From: Gimesia aquarii
Lineage (GTDB): Bacteria; Planctomycetota; Planctomycetia; Planctomycetales; Planctomycetaceae
DNA length: 64,000 nucleotides
Reading direction: 5' to 3'
Assembly: GCF_007748195.1 (NCBI RefSeq)
Contig: NZ_CP037920.1
Location: forward strand, 2,667,501 to 2,731,500
A model generated the notes under the pieces. The model was given only the letters and a program-made list of their open reading frames with translations. It was not told the origin of the DNA and ran no database searches. Of this stretch, positions 9,839 through 17,941 are shown in pieces. A program made the translations under genes and the position numbers. How positions within the stretch are numbered: the stretch's first letter is position 1; every line of letters starts with the position of its first letter.

Positions 9839-11013
9839 ATGGTATTTTCAGGTTGACGGTACGTTATTTACTCTATAACAAATTCAAAACGATCACTCTG
9901 ATTTTGTGTGTGACTCTGTCTCTCTTATTACCGGTTGTATTACAATTTGGCATCACTCAATTTGAACAAGAACTGCATTTCAGGGCACGCTCCACTCCAT
10001 TGATTGCGGGAGCCAAAGGGAGCCGGTTTGATCTGGTACTGGAGTCAATATATTTCAGTCAGGGAAAACTAGAGTCCATCTCGATGAAAGAAGTGGAATT
10101 CATTGAACAAACTGGCTATGCATTGCCAATTCCACTGGCCGTTCGCTTCACGGCTCAAGGATCCCAAATTATAGGGACCACATTAGATTATTTCGAGTTT
10201 CGAGATCTATCAGTTGCAGAGGGAACCAGCCTGAAACGTCTGGGAGACTGTGTAATCGGCGCCAATGTAGCAGAAAAACTACAACTAAAACCTGGTGATC
10301 GACTTATGTCGGACCCTCTGAATGTGTTTGACCTTTCCGGAAATTATCCATTGAAAATGCTTGTGGTGGGTGTGTTGGAAGAATCAAACTCTCCAGACGA
10401 TGACGCCGTATTTGTGGATTTAAAGACTGAATGGATTATCGCAGGCATCGGTCATGGCCATCAGAAGATCAATGTGGAGACAGATAAAGACCTTTTGTTA
10501 AAACGGGATCCTCAGCGAACAGTTGCCAATGCGGCCGTTCCACAATTCAATGAAGTGACGGAAGAAAATCTGGCATCGTTTCATTTTCATGGTCAAGCAG
10601 AGACATTTCCAATTTCATCGATCATTGTGGTTCCGTTTGATGAAAAATCGGAAGTCCTACTACTTGGAATGTATGACGTAGAACAATCGACGCTTCAACT
10701 TATCCGCCCAATCGTCATTGTCGATGAATTGTTAGCGATGGTGTTTCGCGTCAAAAAGCTGTTTGACGTGAATACGTTATTGGTTGCAATTTCAACGACT
10801 TTATTACTGGCTCTGGTTTTTCTACTTTCTTTGCGCCTTCGAAAACGAGAACGACAAACGATGTTCCAATTGGGGTGCAGTCGAGCGACTATCTGGAAAT
10901 TACAATTCACAGAAGTCCTCTTCATCGTGGGAGCCAGTTTGGTGTTGGTTCTGATGGTTGCTATTGTGTTTCAAATGTATGCATCGCAAGTGATGCGTTT
11001 TTTGTTTTTTTAG
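9835..11013 (+). CDS. ABC transporter permease, FtsX type with three visible helices
   Basis: A 392-residue permease. One N-terminal helix (about 15-37), a periplasmic domain of about 270 residues, then two C-terminal helices (about 312-333 and 361-383) and the end MRFLFF. Type VII permeases such as MacB and LolC normally have three C-terminal helices. The last one is missing here, and the next gene starts 11 bases later, so this is not a sequencing truncation within the visible gene. A missing helix may be supplied by the helices of the upstream 655-residue protein, which is inference. Confidence 0.85.
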   Translation: MNGIFRLTVRYLLYNKFKTITLILCVTLSLLLPVVLQFGITQFEQELHFRARSTPLIAGAKGSRFDLVLESIYFSQGKLESISMKEVEFIEQTGYALPIPLAVRFTAQGSQIIGTTLDYFEFRDLSVAEGTSLKRLGDCVIGANVAEKLQLKPGDRLMSDPLNVFDLSGNYPLKMLVVGVLEESNSPDDDAVFVDLKTEWIIAGIGHGHQKINVETDKDLLLKRDPQRTVANAAVPQFNEVTEENLASFHFHGQAETFPISSIIVVPFDEKSEVLLLGMYDVEQSTLQLIRPIVIVDELLAMVFRVKKLFDVNTLLVAISTTLLLALVFLLSLRLRKRERQTMFQLGCSRATIWKLQFTEVLFIVGASLVLVLMVAIVFQMYASQVMRFLFF

Positions 11014-11024
11014 TGATTTAGATT

Positions 11025-11978
11025 ATGCAACATATTTATCTATTTGTCGTTTTATTTTTCTTGATGATGTCATGTGCATGTCAGCAAGATACCCAGCGGG
11101 AAAACAATAACGCAAGAAATAAGCAGACTCCTGTAGTTGTCGTAGTGAATTATCCTCTCGAATTTATTGTCGAATTTCTTGTCGGTCCTGAAATCAGGGT
11201 TATTAATCCTGTTCCGTCTGGCGCCGATCCTGAAACATGGTTACCCAATGATGCCATGATTCAGACAATTCAGGAGTCAGATTTAATTATTACCAATGGT
11301 GCTGACTTTGCTGACTGGGTGAAAAAATTATCGCTTCCTCGTTCCAAGGTATTGAGAACGTCACTTTATTTGAAAGACTCACTAATTACTGTTTCTGATT
11401 TTGAAGTGCACAGCCATGGCACTAAGGGGGCGCATTCTCATGCGGGAACTGTGGCTTTTTTCTGGCTAGATCCCGCTTTAATGATCAAACAGGCAGAAGC
11501 GGTTGCCCAAAAGCTGATGGTGTTGTTTCCTCAAGAGAAAAAGACAGTCACAGTCAACTTGAAGAAACTTAAGGATTCTCTAGAAGTTTTAAAACAAAAA
11601 CTGGATCAGCTTAAAACTAAATATGCTGGTCTTCAATGGTTTTCTCAACGTCCCGTTTATCAATATCTGGCTCGGCGTACTGATTGGTCAGTGCATCATT
11701 TGCATTGGAAGAAACATTTAAGTCCTGACGATAATGATTGGAAAAAACTAAAAACGGTTCAAGAAGAGCATCAGATTCCATTTATGTTGTGGGAACAGAA
11801 GCCCGACGAAAAACTGGTCAAGGAATTACAGCAACGAGGTGTGGCCTCGATTGTTTTTGACCCACTGACAGTCAAACCCACCCAAGGAGACTACATCTCT
11901 GAAATGCAACGGCAACTAAATCAACTGGAACAGTTTCTAACACAACATTCTATAGCGCTGGATACTTCGAAAAAGTAA
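11025..11978 (+). CDS. ZnuA/TroA-fold lipoprotein with degenerate metal site
   Basis: A 317-residue exported lipoprotein. Hydrophobic start, then LMMSC giving Cys17 as likely lipidated residue. The body follows the cluster A-I metal-binding protein layout: PSGADPETWLPNDAM, SDLIITNGADFADWVKKL, WLDPALMIKQAEAVAQ, VYQYLARRTDW and a late FDPL. The three canonical metal-binding histidines appear as Glu (ADPE), Phe (FFWLDP) and Arg (SQRPVY), with only the Asp of FDPL kept. A His-rich stretch HSHGTKGAHSH remains in the usual loop. It closes the operon begun at 7203. It may bind metal weakly through the loop, or another ligand. Confidence 0.82.
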   Translation: MQHIYLFVVLFFLMMSCACQQDTQRENNNARNKQTPVVVVVNYPLEFIVEFLVGPEIRVINPVPSGADPETWLPNDAMIQTIQESDLIITNGADFADWVKKLSLPRSKVLRTSLYLKDSLITVSDFEVHSHGTKGAHSHAGTVAFFWLDPALMIKQAEAVAQKLMVLFPQEKKTVTVNLKKLKDSLEVLKQKLDQLKTKYAGLQWFSQRPVYQYLARRTDWSVHHLHWKKHLSPDDNDWKKLKTVQEEHQIPFMLWEQKPDEKLVKELQQRGVASIVFDPLTVKPTQGDYISEMQRQLNQLEQFLTQHSIALDTSKK

Positions 11979-12374
11979 AGATGTTGCAAATCCATAGCGA
12001 AGAACCAAGTGAAACTTCTTCTATTCGGCAATTCATGAACTTGCTTTTGGTCAGCTAGCCGAAGCAGAACTGCTAGATCGGCTAAGGACCTCATGTCCTG
12101 CGAATTGGCTCCGAATAATCCGAAGTATTTTGATCCATCTCCTGAATACATAGGTGTTTCAGTCAAAAACACGATTGGTCCACTATCTCCCTGATTTTTC
12201 TTTATTTAGCTAGTACAACTAGTTCATTTATACTGAATTTCTGTTACGAGTTGGTTGAATTTGAGTTGAATTCAGTTGAGACAGTAGGAAGTGCCGATGT
12301 AAGGTATATAATAAAAATGGATATAGTTATTTCATGATGGAGCTTTTCTAAACGGAACAATCCGAAAGGTTTTA
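11979..12374. other. Intergenic region
   Basis: About 396 bases without a gene I can support. A minus-strand frame reaching from 11921 to 12172 overlaps the lipoprotein gene and has no family resemblance, so I regard it as a shadow. The right part should hold the promoter for the small protein at 12375. Confidence 0.4.
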
Positions 12375-12614
12375 ATGATGCAAACAGCTTTACAGGTTTT
12401 GGATCGAGAGTATCTCGAAGCCCGCTGTGCTCTCCTGGAACTTGCCGCGGCTTTGGATCGCATTGACCGTGCCCATGATCACGAGGGAGGGACAGGCGAT
12501 TTGAATGATTCCCGACTGGAATTATTAAATCAAGCAATTCGTACTTTGAGTGAGGAGAGTCATCTTCCCAATCGGTCAGAGCGCTTATTATTGCTCTTTT
12601 CTGATCTGGGCTAA
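12375..12614 (+). CDS. Small conserved-looking acidic protein
   Basis: A 79-residue, Leu- and Glu-rich, mostly helical protein (LEARCALLELAAALDRIDRA) with no signal or membrane segment. A GAAAGG lies upstream of tandem ATGs at 12375 and 12378. It sits 53 bases before the TatD-like hydrolase, in the same direction, and is probably co-transcribed. I do not recognise a family. Its composition and ribosome site make it likely to be real. Confidence 0.6.
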   Translation: MMQTALQVLDREYLEARCALLELAAALDRIDRAHDHEGGTGDLNDSRLELLNQAIRTLSEESHLPNRSERLLLLFSDLG

Positions 12615-12667
12615 AACTTAAAAATCCTTTCCCGACAGCTTATACTTGATATTTCAGTGAGACGATC

Positions 12668-13507
12668 ATGCAAATTATTCAACCACATTATCATGCCATT
12701 GCACGTACAGCACAAGATTACGAACGTATGGCGATGTCTGGCGTTGTCGCCGTTGCCGAGCCTGCGTTCTGGGCTGGTTTTGACCGCTTATATCCAGAAA
12801 CATTTATTGATTACTTTCATCAGATTAGCGAATTTGAACCAACACGTGCGGCCGAGTATGGGATAAAGCATTATTGTTGGGTTGCTGTGAATCCCAAAGA
12901 AGCAGAAAATCCTAAGCTTAGTCACGAAGTGATAAAGCACATGCCAGAGTTCTACAAAAAACCGACTGTGCTGGGTGTCGGAGAAATCGGCTTTCATAAA
13001 ACGACCAAAAATGAAGAAGAGATCTTCGAAGCTCAGGTCGAGCAGGCCATTAAGTATGATCAACTGATTTTGATTCATACCCCTCACCTGCAAGATAAAG
13101 TGCGTGGTACAAAACGCACCCTAGAAGTTTTATCGCACATGAACGTGAACCCGGAACGGGTTTGGATTGATCATGTTGAAGAGCATACAATTCGCGAACC
13201 TTTGGAGGCAGGATATTGGGTTGGGTTTACTCTGTACCCCATCACAAAGTGCTCTCCCAAACGAGCCGTTGATATGCTTGAAATGTATGGGCACGAGCGG
13301 ATTTTAGTCAACTCATCTGCTGACTGGGGACCGAGTGATCCCTTCACTCTGCAGCAATGTGTTGTGCAATTCCGTGCCAGAGGATACTCAGTGCAGGATG
13401 CGATTGAAATCTTCCATAATAATCCAGCGCGTTTCCTGGGGCAGAATCCCAAATTTGATATAAAGCCGATTCAACTGGAAGCCATTGAGGAAAATGTACC
13501 AGTTTGA
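12668..13507 (+). CDS. TatD-family metal-dependent hydrolase, EboB-like
   Basis: A 279-residue amidohydrolase-fold protein. The metal ligands of the family are all visible: HYH at 7-9, Glu in GVGEIGF, His in LIHTPH, His in IDHVEEH and Asp in SSADWG. Segments GVVAVAEPAFWAGFDR and GIKHYCWVAVNPKEAEN match my memory of the EboB-type subfamily rather than housekeeping TatD nucleases. EboB belongs to the ebo cluster for envelope export of small molecules, but no other ebo gene is in this window. It ends in a strong terminator shared with mogA. Confidence 0.85.
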   Translation: MQIIQPHYHAIARTAQDYERMAMSGVVAVAEPAFWAGFDRLYPETFIDYFHQISEFEPTRAAEYGIKHYCWVAVNPKEAENPKLSHEVIKHMPEFYKKPTVLGVGEIGFHKTTKNEEEIFEAQVEQAIKYDQLILIHTPHLQDKVRGTKRTLEVLSHMNVNPERVWIDHVEEHTIREPLEAGYWVGFTLYPITKCSPKRAVDMLEMYGHERILVNSSADWGPSDPFTLQQCVVQFRARGYSVQDAIEIFHNNPARFLGQNPKFDIKPIQLEAIEENVPV

Positions 13508-13537
13508 TTAAAAACTAAACTCACTTCCAAAAAATCG

Positions 13538-13571
13538 AACAGGAGCAGTAATACAAATTACTGCTCCTGTT
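13538..13571. terminator. Strong bidirectional intrinsic terminator
   Basis: A perfect 15-bp inverted repeat: AACAGGAGCAGTAAT (13538-13552), loop ACAA, ATTACTGCTCCTGTT (13557-13571). A short T-run follows on the plus strand and A-runs precede it, giving U-tracts in both directions. It lies between the converging TatD-like gene and mogA. Confidence 0.9.
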
Positions 13572-13580
13572 TTGCTGTGT

Positions 13581-14123
13581 TTATTTCTTTTTGGGACGGA
13601 ATGCAACAAGTCGTTTTTCATTGGTTTTCAAAAATGGGCCTTCAAGCAAGTCGATACAGTACGGTATTGCAGGAAAAACCGCGTCCAGACACTCCTGTAT
13701 CGCCTTGGGTTGCCCTGGTAGATTGACGATCAATGTTCCTCCACGAATGACGGCTGTTTGCCGGGAAAGAATGGCAGTTGCGACTTTTTCCAGAGAAACC
13801 TTACGCATTAATTCACCGAATCCCGGCATTTCTTTCTCTGCCACCGCCAATGTTGCTTCGGGAGTGATATCTCGTTTGGCAGGTCCTGTCCCACCTGTTG
13901 TGACGACCAGACAACATTGTTCCTGGTCACAGAGTTCTTTCAGAGTTTCCGTGATCGTAGAAAGCTCATCGGGAATGACTCGTGCTACGGGTTTCCATTC
14001 GCTGGTCAGAATTTCCGAAAGATAGCTCTGAATCGAAGGGCCTCCTCGATCTTCATACTCACCTCGACTGGCACGATCGGAAACCGTTACGATTCCTATT
14101 TTAGCAACAGCTAAATTTGACAC
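13581..14123 (-). CDS. mogA: Molybdopterin adenylyltransferase
   Basis: A 180-residue MogA/MoaB-family enzyme that activates molybdopterin with ATP before molybdenum insertion. The family motifs are present: IGIVTVSDRASRGEYED at the N-terminus, VVTTGGTGPAKRDITPEAT in the centre and GGTLIVNLPGQPKAIQECL near the C-terminus. It starts with GTG at 14123. It is the last gene of the minus-strand run with the carbonic anhydrase (45 bases away) and fhcA. The expected client, a molybdoenzyme such as formate dehydrogenase, is not in the window. MoaB is an alternative name. Confidence 0.92.
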   Translation of the reverse strand: MSNLAVAKIGIVTVSDRASRGEYEDRGGPSIQSYLSEILTSEWKPVARVIPDELSTITETLKELCDQEQCCLVVTTGGTGPAKRDITPEATLAVAEKEMPGFGELMRKVSLEKVATAILSRQTAVIRGGTLIVNLPGQPKAIQECLDAVFPAIPYCIDLLEGPFLKTNEKRLVAFRPKKK

Positions 14124-14168
14124 GGACTTTCTTTCTCGATAATAAGGGGATTCAAGAGCAAAATTCGA

Positions 14169-14861
14169 TTACAGGTCGATGTGTTTCCTGCTCTCGATGG
14201 TCATGTAGTCTTCAAATCCAGCATCTGTATTGATACGAATACTTCCCAGCAACACTATTTGTTTACAGGAGAATTCCTTAATCGTTGCATCGATAATTTG
14301 ATCGACTTGATCCTGAATGATTTCATAACTGACCTGGGTGGCTTCCTTGATAGGAGAGTCAGCGGCCAAAATTCGATCTCGGGAAGACGTCAGCATTTTG
14401 ACGATTTGGGGTAGCTGAAAGTCGTCATTGGAGCTTTCTACCGAATTACCACTTTCTAATATGCTAACAGCACCGACCAATGCACCACAGGCGGTGGTAC
14501 ATCTGGATTGCCCAGGGCGTAGGACTTTTCCAATATCTCCGTCCGCAGTAACTCCGATGTGGGGACCATATAAGATAAATGCGGTTCCTCCATCGGGAAT
14601 ATGATGGGAATATGCGGTCATGCCTGTTCTGCCCGTGAAAGGAAACCCTGCCAGGCCTCCCAGTTGAAAAGGATCGCTCAAGTATTCACTGAAGGTTTTT
14701 CTGGTCGAAACCAAGTCATCTGCACAACGGGATTTTGCTAATAACGTTCTTGTTCTGTCGCCACCTAGCTCATCTTCAAGAAACTTAATATTCTCATCCA
14801 CAGCCTGTGAGCAAGTAAGTGCGTCCGGGTAGTGCTTGTGAACAATTTGATCCCAACTCAT
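14169..14861 (-). CDS. LCIB-type carbonic anhydrase (limiting-CO2-inducible B/C family)
   Basis: A 230-residue protein matching the LCIB/C beta-carbonic-anhydrase-like family known from algae and some bacteria, which interconverts CO2 and bicarbonate. Signature segments are GGLAGFPFTGRTGM (about 68-81), SHHIPDGG (about 85-92) and LYGPHIG (about 97-103). Candidate zinc ligands are Cys46, His101 and Cys125 (or Cys121). ATG 14861 is preferred to ATG 14867 because of the spacing from AAGGAAG. It lies 29 bases after fhcA and 45 bases before mogA, so an operonic role beside the formyl-transfer complex is likely but inferred. Confidence 0.85.
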   Translation of the reverse strand: MSWDQIVHKHYPDALTCSQAVDENIKFLEDELGGDRTRTLLAKSRCADDLVSTRKTFSEYLSDPFQLGGLAGFPFTGRTGMTAYSHHIPDGGTAFILYGPHIGVTADGDIGKVLRPGQSRCTTACGALVGAVSILESGNSVESSNDDFQLPQIVKMLTSSRDRILAADSPIKEATQVSYEIIQDQVDQIIDATIKEFSCKQIVLLGSIRINTDAGFEDYMTIESRKHIDL

Positions 14862-14890
14862 ATTCATCTTCCTTTCTATACTCGAGTCAG

Positions 14891-16555
14891 TTAAGGCAGT
14901 TTACAAGTAACTTCCTCTGCTTGAGGAATATCATGTTTTTCGATGTGATAGTTGCCAAAGCGAATGGTATAGTTATCGTTAAACCAATCTTCGATATGTG
15001 GCAAAAATTCTCGATCGAATTCAGGGGCGGCATAATAGGTTCTGCCAAATTCATGCGCCTGGATTTCTCCATCTTCGACAACGGGTAGGCCATCCTTGAA
15101 GACCCAGCGAGGACGTTCAAACATTTCCTGACGATTTTGTTGTGGTGCATAGATGGTAATATCAGCGTGTGCCCCCACGCCGAGGTGTCCCTTGTCTTTC
15201 ATTCCCAACACGCGAGCTGGAGCCGCACGGGTAATAATAGCGATTTCATATAACGAGTATTCTCGCTGAAGATCTGCAAGGACACTTCGCTTGCGAATTT
15301 CTTCAGGCATCTTAGAGAGAAATTCCTGACGAAAATTTTTATCCATCAGCAAATAAATAATTTCTGGATAATGATAAAAGGCGCCACCATTGGGATGATC
15401 ACTGGTCATAATCACGCGCCAGGGATCTTCCATCAGCAGATACCATTCTAAAGCAATGGCCCATTGCACGGCATGAATCAAACTTCTCTGAGGTCGATAC
15501 TCAATTGGGATGACTCCGCAACTGCTTTCCAGTTCACAATCTGCAGTATACCATTTATTCTTGTTAATATTATGCAGAAACTGACTGAATGGGGTATCAC
15601 CAGTCATCGAAAGTGTTGTGCCAGGATTGATGTGTCCAACGTCGACCGTAATGTTTTCATGAGAATGGACATAGTCTACAAGTTTTTGTGTAGCGGACGA
15701 AAAACTCGTGGGATCATTAGGGTCGCCATCATACGAATGAAATTGAACATGTGCGAGATGCCCCCGATGCCCTTCCAGAGATTCCATTGTCTTTAAAGTG
15801 GTTTCCCAGTTTCCGGGAATTCCCAGATTATTACAGTGAATATGTACAGAGTGCGGTAGCTTCAAGCGGTCTGCGGTTCCAGCCAGCCCACGTACAATTT
15901 GTCGTGGCGTCACTCCAAAATTATGTACTTTTGAATCCAGTTCCTTAATCGACTTACGGCTGATCTGCTTCCAGTCTTCAACTCCTCCGGGATTCACAAT
16001 TTTGATTGTATAACCTTTTGCTGATTCCAGGAGCCAGGCACAATAGGCGTCGAGTGCATTTTGATCCTGGTTTCGCAAATGTTTCATTACGAAATGGTTG
16101 TTCCCGAACAATAAGTAAAAACCTTTGTCGAGAATCGGTGTGTCCTGCAGCTCTTCATGAGCGTGCCGTGCGTGGAGGCCGGGAATTGCTGCATCCATGG
16201 CCGTCGTATAGCCGATACTCGCGAACAGATATCCTGTGGCAAACGTACTGGGAACAACCCCACCCGTTCCAGAACGCGTATGTTCGCTTCGGTAGATGGG
16301 CGGTGCCTTGCGTTTCATTTCGGGCGTCATTTTGCGGCCCGCATTCACTTTGGGACCGGCGATATGGCAGTGCATGTCAATACCACCGGGCATTACTACA
16401 TAACCGGTGGCGTCCAGAGTTTTTCCCGAATAAGAATTTGCATCTTTTGGTCTCGAAATGATCTTTCCATCTTGGATCCACAGGTCGCGCACTTCCCCAT
16501 TGACGTCGTTTGCGGGATCATAGATCGTTCCATTTTTGATACAGAAAACAGACAC
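14891..16555 (-). CDS. fhcA: Formyltransferase/hydrolase complex subunit A (formylmethanofuran dehydrogenase A-like)
   Basis: A 554-residue amidohydrolase. In the H4MPT-linked C1 pathway the Fhc complex transfers the formyl group to methanofuran and hydrolyses it to formate. FhcA carries the hydrolase site. The metal motif MHCHIAG has His62 and His64. A candidate carboxylated lysine lies in GYTIKIVNPGG. HIHCNNLG, HLAHVQFHSY and TSDHPNGGAFYHYPE are further family motifs. The length is normal. It starts with GTG at 16555. The partner subunits fhcB, fhcC and fhcD are not in the window. The neighbours are FmdB-like upstream and the LCIB carbonic anhydrase downstream. Confidence 0.93.
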   Translation of the reverse strand: MSVFCIKNGTIYDPANDVNGEVRDLWIQDGKIISRPKDANSYSGKTLDATGYVVMPGGIDMHCHIAGPKVNAGRKMTPEMKRKAPPIYRSEHTRSGTGGVVPSTFATGYLFASIGYTTAMDAAIPGLHARHAHEELQDTPILDKGFYLLFGNNHFVMKHLRNQDQNALDAYCAWLLESAKGYTIKIVNPGGVEDWKQISRKSIKELDSKVHNFGVTPRQIVRGLAGTADRLKLPHSVHIHCNNLGIPGNWETTLKTMESLEGHRGHLAHVQFHSYDGDPNDPTSFSSATQKLVDYVHSHENITVDVGHINPGTTLSMTGDTPFSQFLHNINKNKWYTADCELESSCGVIPIEYRPQRSLIHAVQWAIALEWYLLMEDPWRVIMTSDHPNGGAFYHYPEIIYLLMDKNFRQEFLSKMPEEIRKRSVLADLQREYSLYEIAIITRAAPARVLGMKDKGHLGVGAHADITIYAPQQNRQEMFERPRWVFKDGLPVVEDGEIQAHEFGRTYYAAPEFDREFLPHIEDWFNDNYTIRFGNYHIEKHDIPQAEEVTCKLP

Positions 16556-16617
16556 AATAGACCTTTAAAACAATAGAAGTGTGAATGAGTCGCTAAGTGA
16601 TCAGGACAAGACTTGAT

Positions 16618-16872
16618 TCAGTGGCGACAGCAGTTTGAGCGCCCGCAACCAGGGTCAGCAATGGGGAGTTCCGACTTTTTGCTGGAACTTTCACCTTTAA
16701 ATAAGAGCCCTCCCGAAATTAATCGTTCGACGGGGGCCGATGCGGAAGTGTCTTCTAAAGCGATCTCAGCTTTTTGGCAAAGCTCTCCCCAAGTTTTGAT
16801 GGATTCTTGCATTTTGTGACTGACTTCAATCGTTTTGCCGTTGGTTTCGCAAAAATATTCGTAAGTAATCAT
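16618..16872 (-). CDS. FmdB-like small protein with lost zinc ribbon
   Basis: An 84-residue protein aligned by eye to FmdB, the putative regulator of formylmethanofuran dehydrogenase genes. The start MITYEYFCETNGKTIEV matches the FmdB start, and VERLISGGLLFKG matches its C-terminal strand. The usual two CxxC knuckles are gone: the first keeps Cys8 but has Asn at the second place, and the second pair is replaced by WGELCQKAE. A Cys-rich tail GCGRSNCCRH is present. It is 62 bases upstream of fhcA in the same direction, a context that fits the FmdB name. Confidence 0.7.
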   Translation of the reverse strand: MITYEYFCETNGKTIEVSHKMQESIKTWGELCQKAEIALEDTSASAPVERLISGGLLFKGESSSKKSELPIADPGCGRSNCCRH

Positions 16873-16902
16873 ATCTGGTTTTCCACTAACTACTGAAAGA
16901 AA

Positions 16903-17895
16903 CTATCCGGAGGTCTGTTTGGCTTGCTGGAGCGCTCTGCGTTTTTGAGCGTAGTTCTTCACAAGCTCATCGGTGATCACTCCGATTAATATCACGACTC
17001 CAATGATAGCAAATTCCAATTGGGAGGGAATCCCTAACATCGTAATGGAATTACGGAGAACTCGCATTAATGCGGCACCAATGATGACGCCTAAAATCGA
17101 TCCTTCCCCTCCCCGAATACTACAGCCTCCTAAAACGGCTGCTGCAATGGCGTATAATTCATAAAAATTACCGATTCCCTCAGGTTGTACCGAGTTGATA
17201 TCGAGGGCAAATAAGACCCCACCCACTCCCGCCAGAAAAGAACAGATAACATAAGCCATAATGACCACACGATCCGTTTTAATCCCCGAATAGCGAGCGG
17301 CGACTTCGTTATTACCAATTGCTTTCAGATAGCGGCCAAAAATCGTTTTGTTCAAAAAGAACGCAGCAATCAGTGCCAGGCCGAGCATAATCAGAAAAGG
17401 CACGGGAAGTTTGAATCCTTCAATGAACGGAAGATCAATCTTCCCGATAGCCAGGTATCGTAATCCGGCATAAGCTGTGCCAAATCCTTGCGTTTCATCT
17501 TGTGTGATGCCTCTGGCAATCCCTCTGTAAATGAGAAGCCCACAGAGAGTCACAACAAATGGTTGAAGCTTTAGTTTTGTAATCAGTAAACCATGAAATA
17601 AACCAATGGCAATCGAAACGGTACTTACTAACAATAACGCTGATGTGATGGAAAACCCTTTTTCCACGAGAACAAAGGGTAATAAACTTCCTACCAGACA
17701 GATAACTGATCCAATAGAAAGATCAATGCCTCCTGAAATGATCACAAAAGCTACACCGATACTGATGATTCCGAATAAAGACGTTAATCGAATCACGTTT
17801 TGCATATTGTAAGCAGAGAAAAAATTCTCATTAGAAATTGCAGTGATAATACACACAACAATCAATAAGATTAGAATGCCCAATACTTTCTTCAT
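16903..17895 (-). CDS. rbsC: Ribose-type sugar ABC transporter permease
   Basis: A 330-residue inner-membrane permease of the RbsC/XylH family with about eight to ten helices. Family motifs are SGGIDLSIGSV near residue 55, a strong match to the EAA-like region, and GGCSIRGGEGSI in the C-terminal part. It forms the translocation channel with the ATPase encoded 46 bases upstream. The true sugar is unknown. It is 30 bases from the FmdB-like gene, so the transporter may be read into the C1 genes. Confidence 0.9.
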   Translation of the reverse strand: MKKVLGILILLIVVCIITAISNENFFSAYNMQNVIRLTSLFGIISIGVAFVIISGGIDLSIGSVICLVGSLLPFVLVEKGFSITSALLLVSTVSIAIGLFHGLLITKLKLQPFVVTLCGLLIYRGIARGITQDETQGFGTAYAGLRYLAIGKIDLPFIEGFKLPVPFLIMLGLALIAAFFLNKTIFGRYLKAIGNNEVAARYSGIKTDRVVIMAYVICSFLAGVGGVLFALDINSVQPEGIGNFYELYAIAAAVLGGCSIRGGEGSILGVIIGAALMRVLRNSITMLGIPSQLEFAIIGVVILIGVITDELVKNYAQKRRALQQAKQTSG

Positions 17896-17941
17896 GATTC
17901 AAATTCTTAAGATAAGTTTTGTATTTGATAATAAAACAAGA

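Noticed and set aside
7203-11978. Reading the operon as a classical zinc importer (ZnuABC)
   Set aside because: The ATPase and permease are of LolD/FtsX type, and the ZnuA-like protein lacks the three ligand histidines.
11921-12172. Minus-strand frame of 83 codons overlapping the ZnuA-like gene end
   Set aside because: Overlaps a better-supported gene and lacks a recognisable domain.
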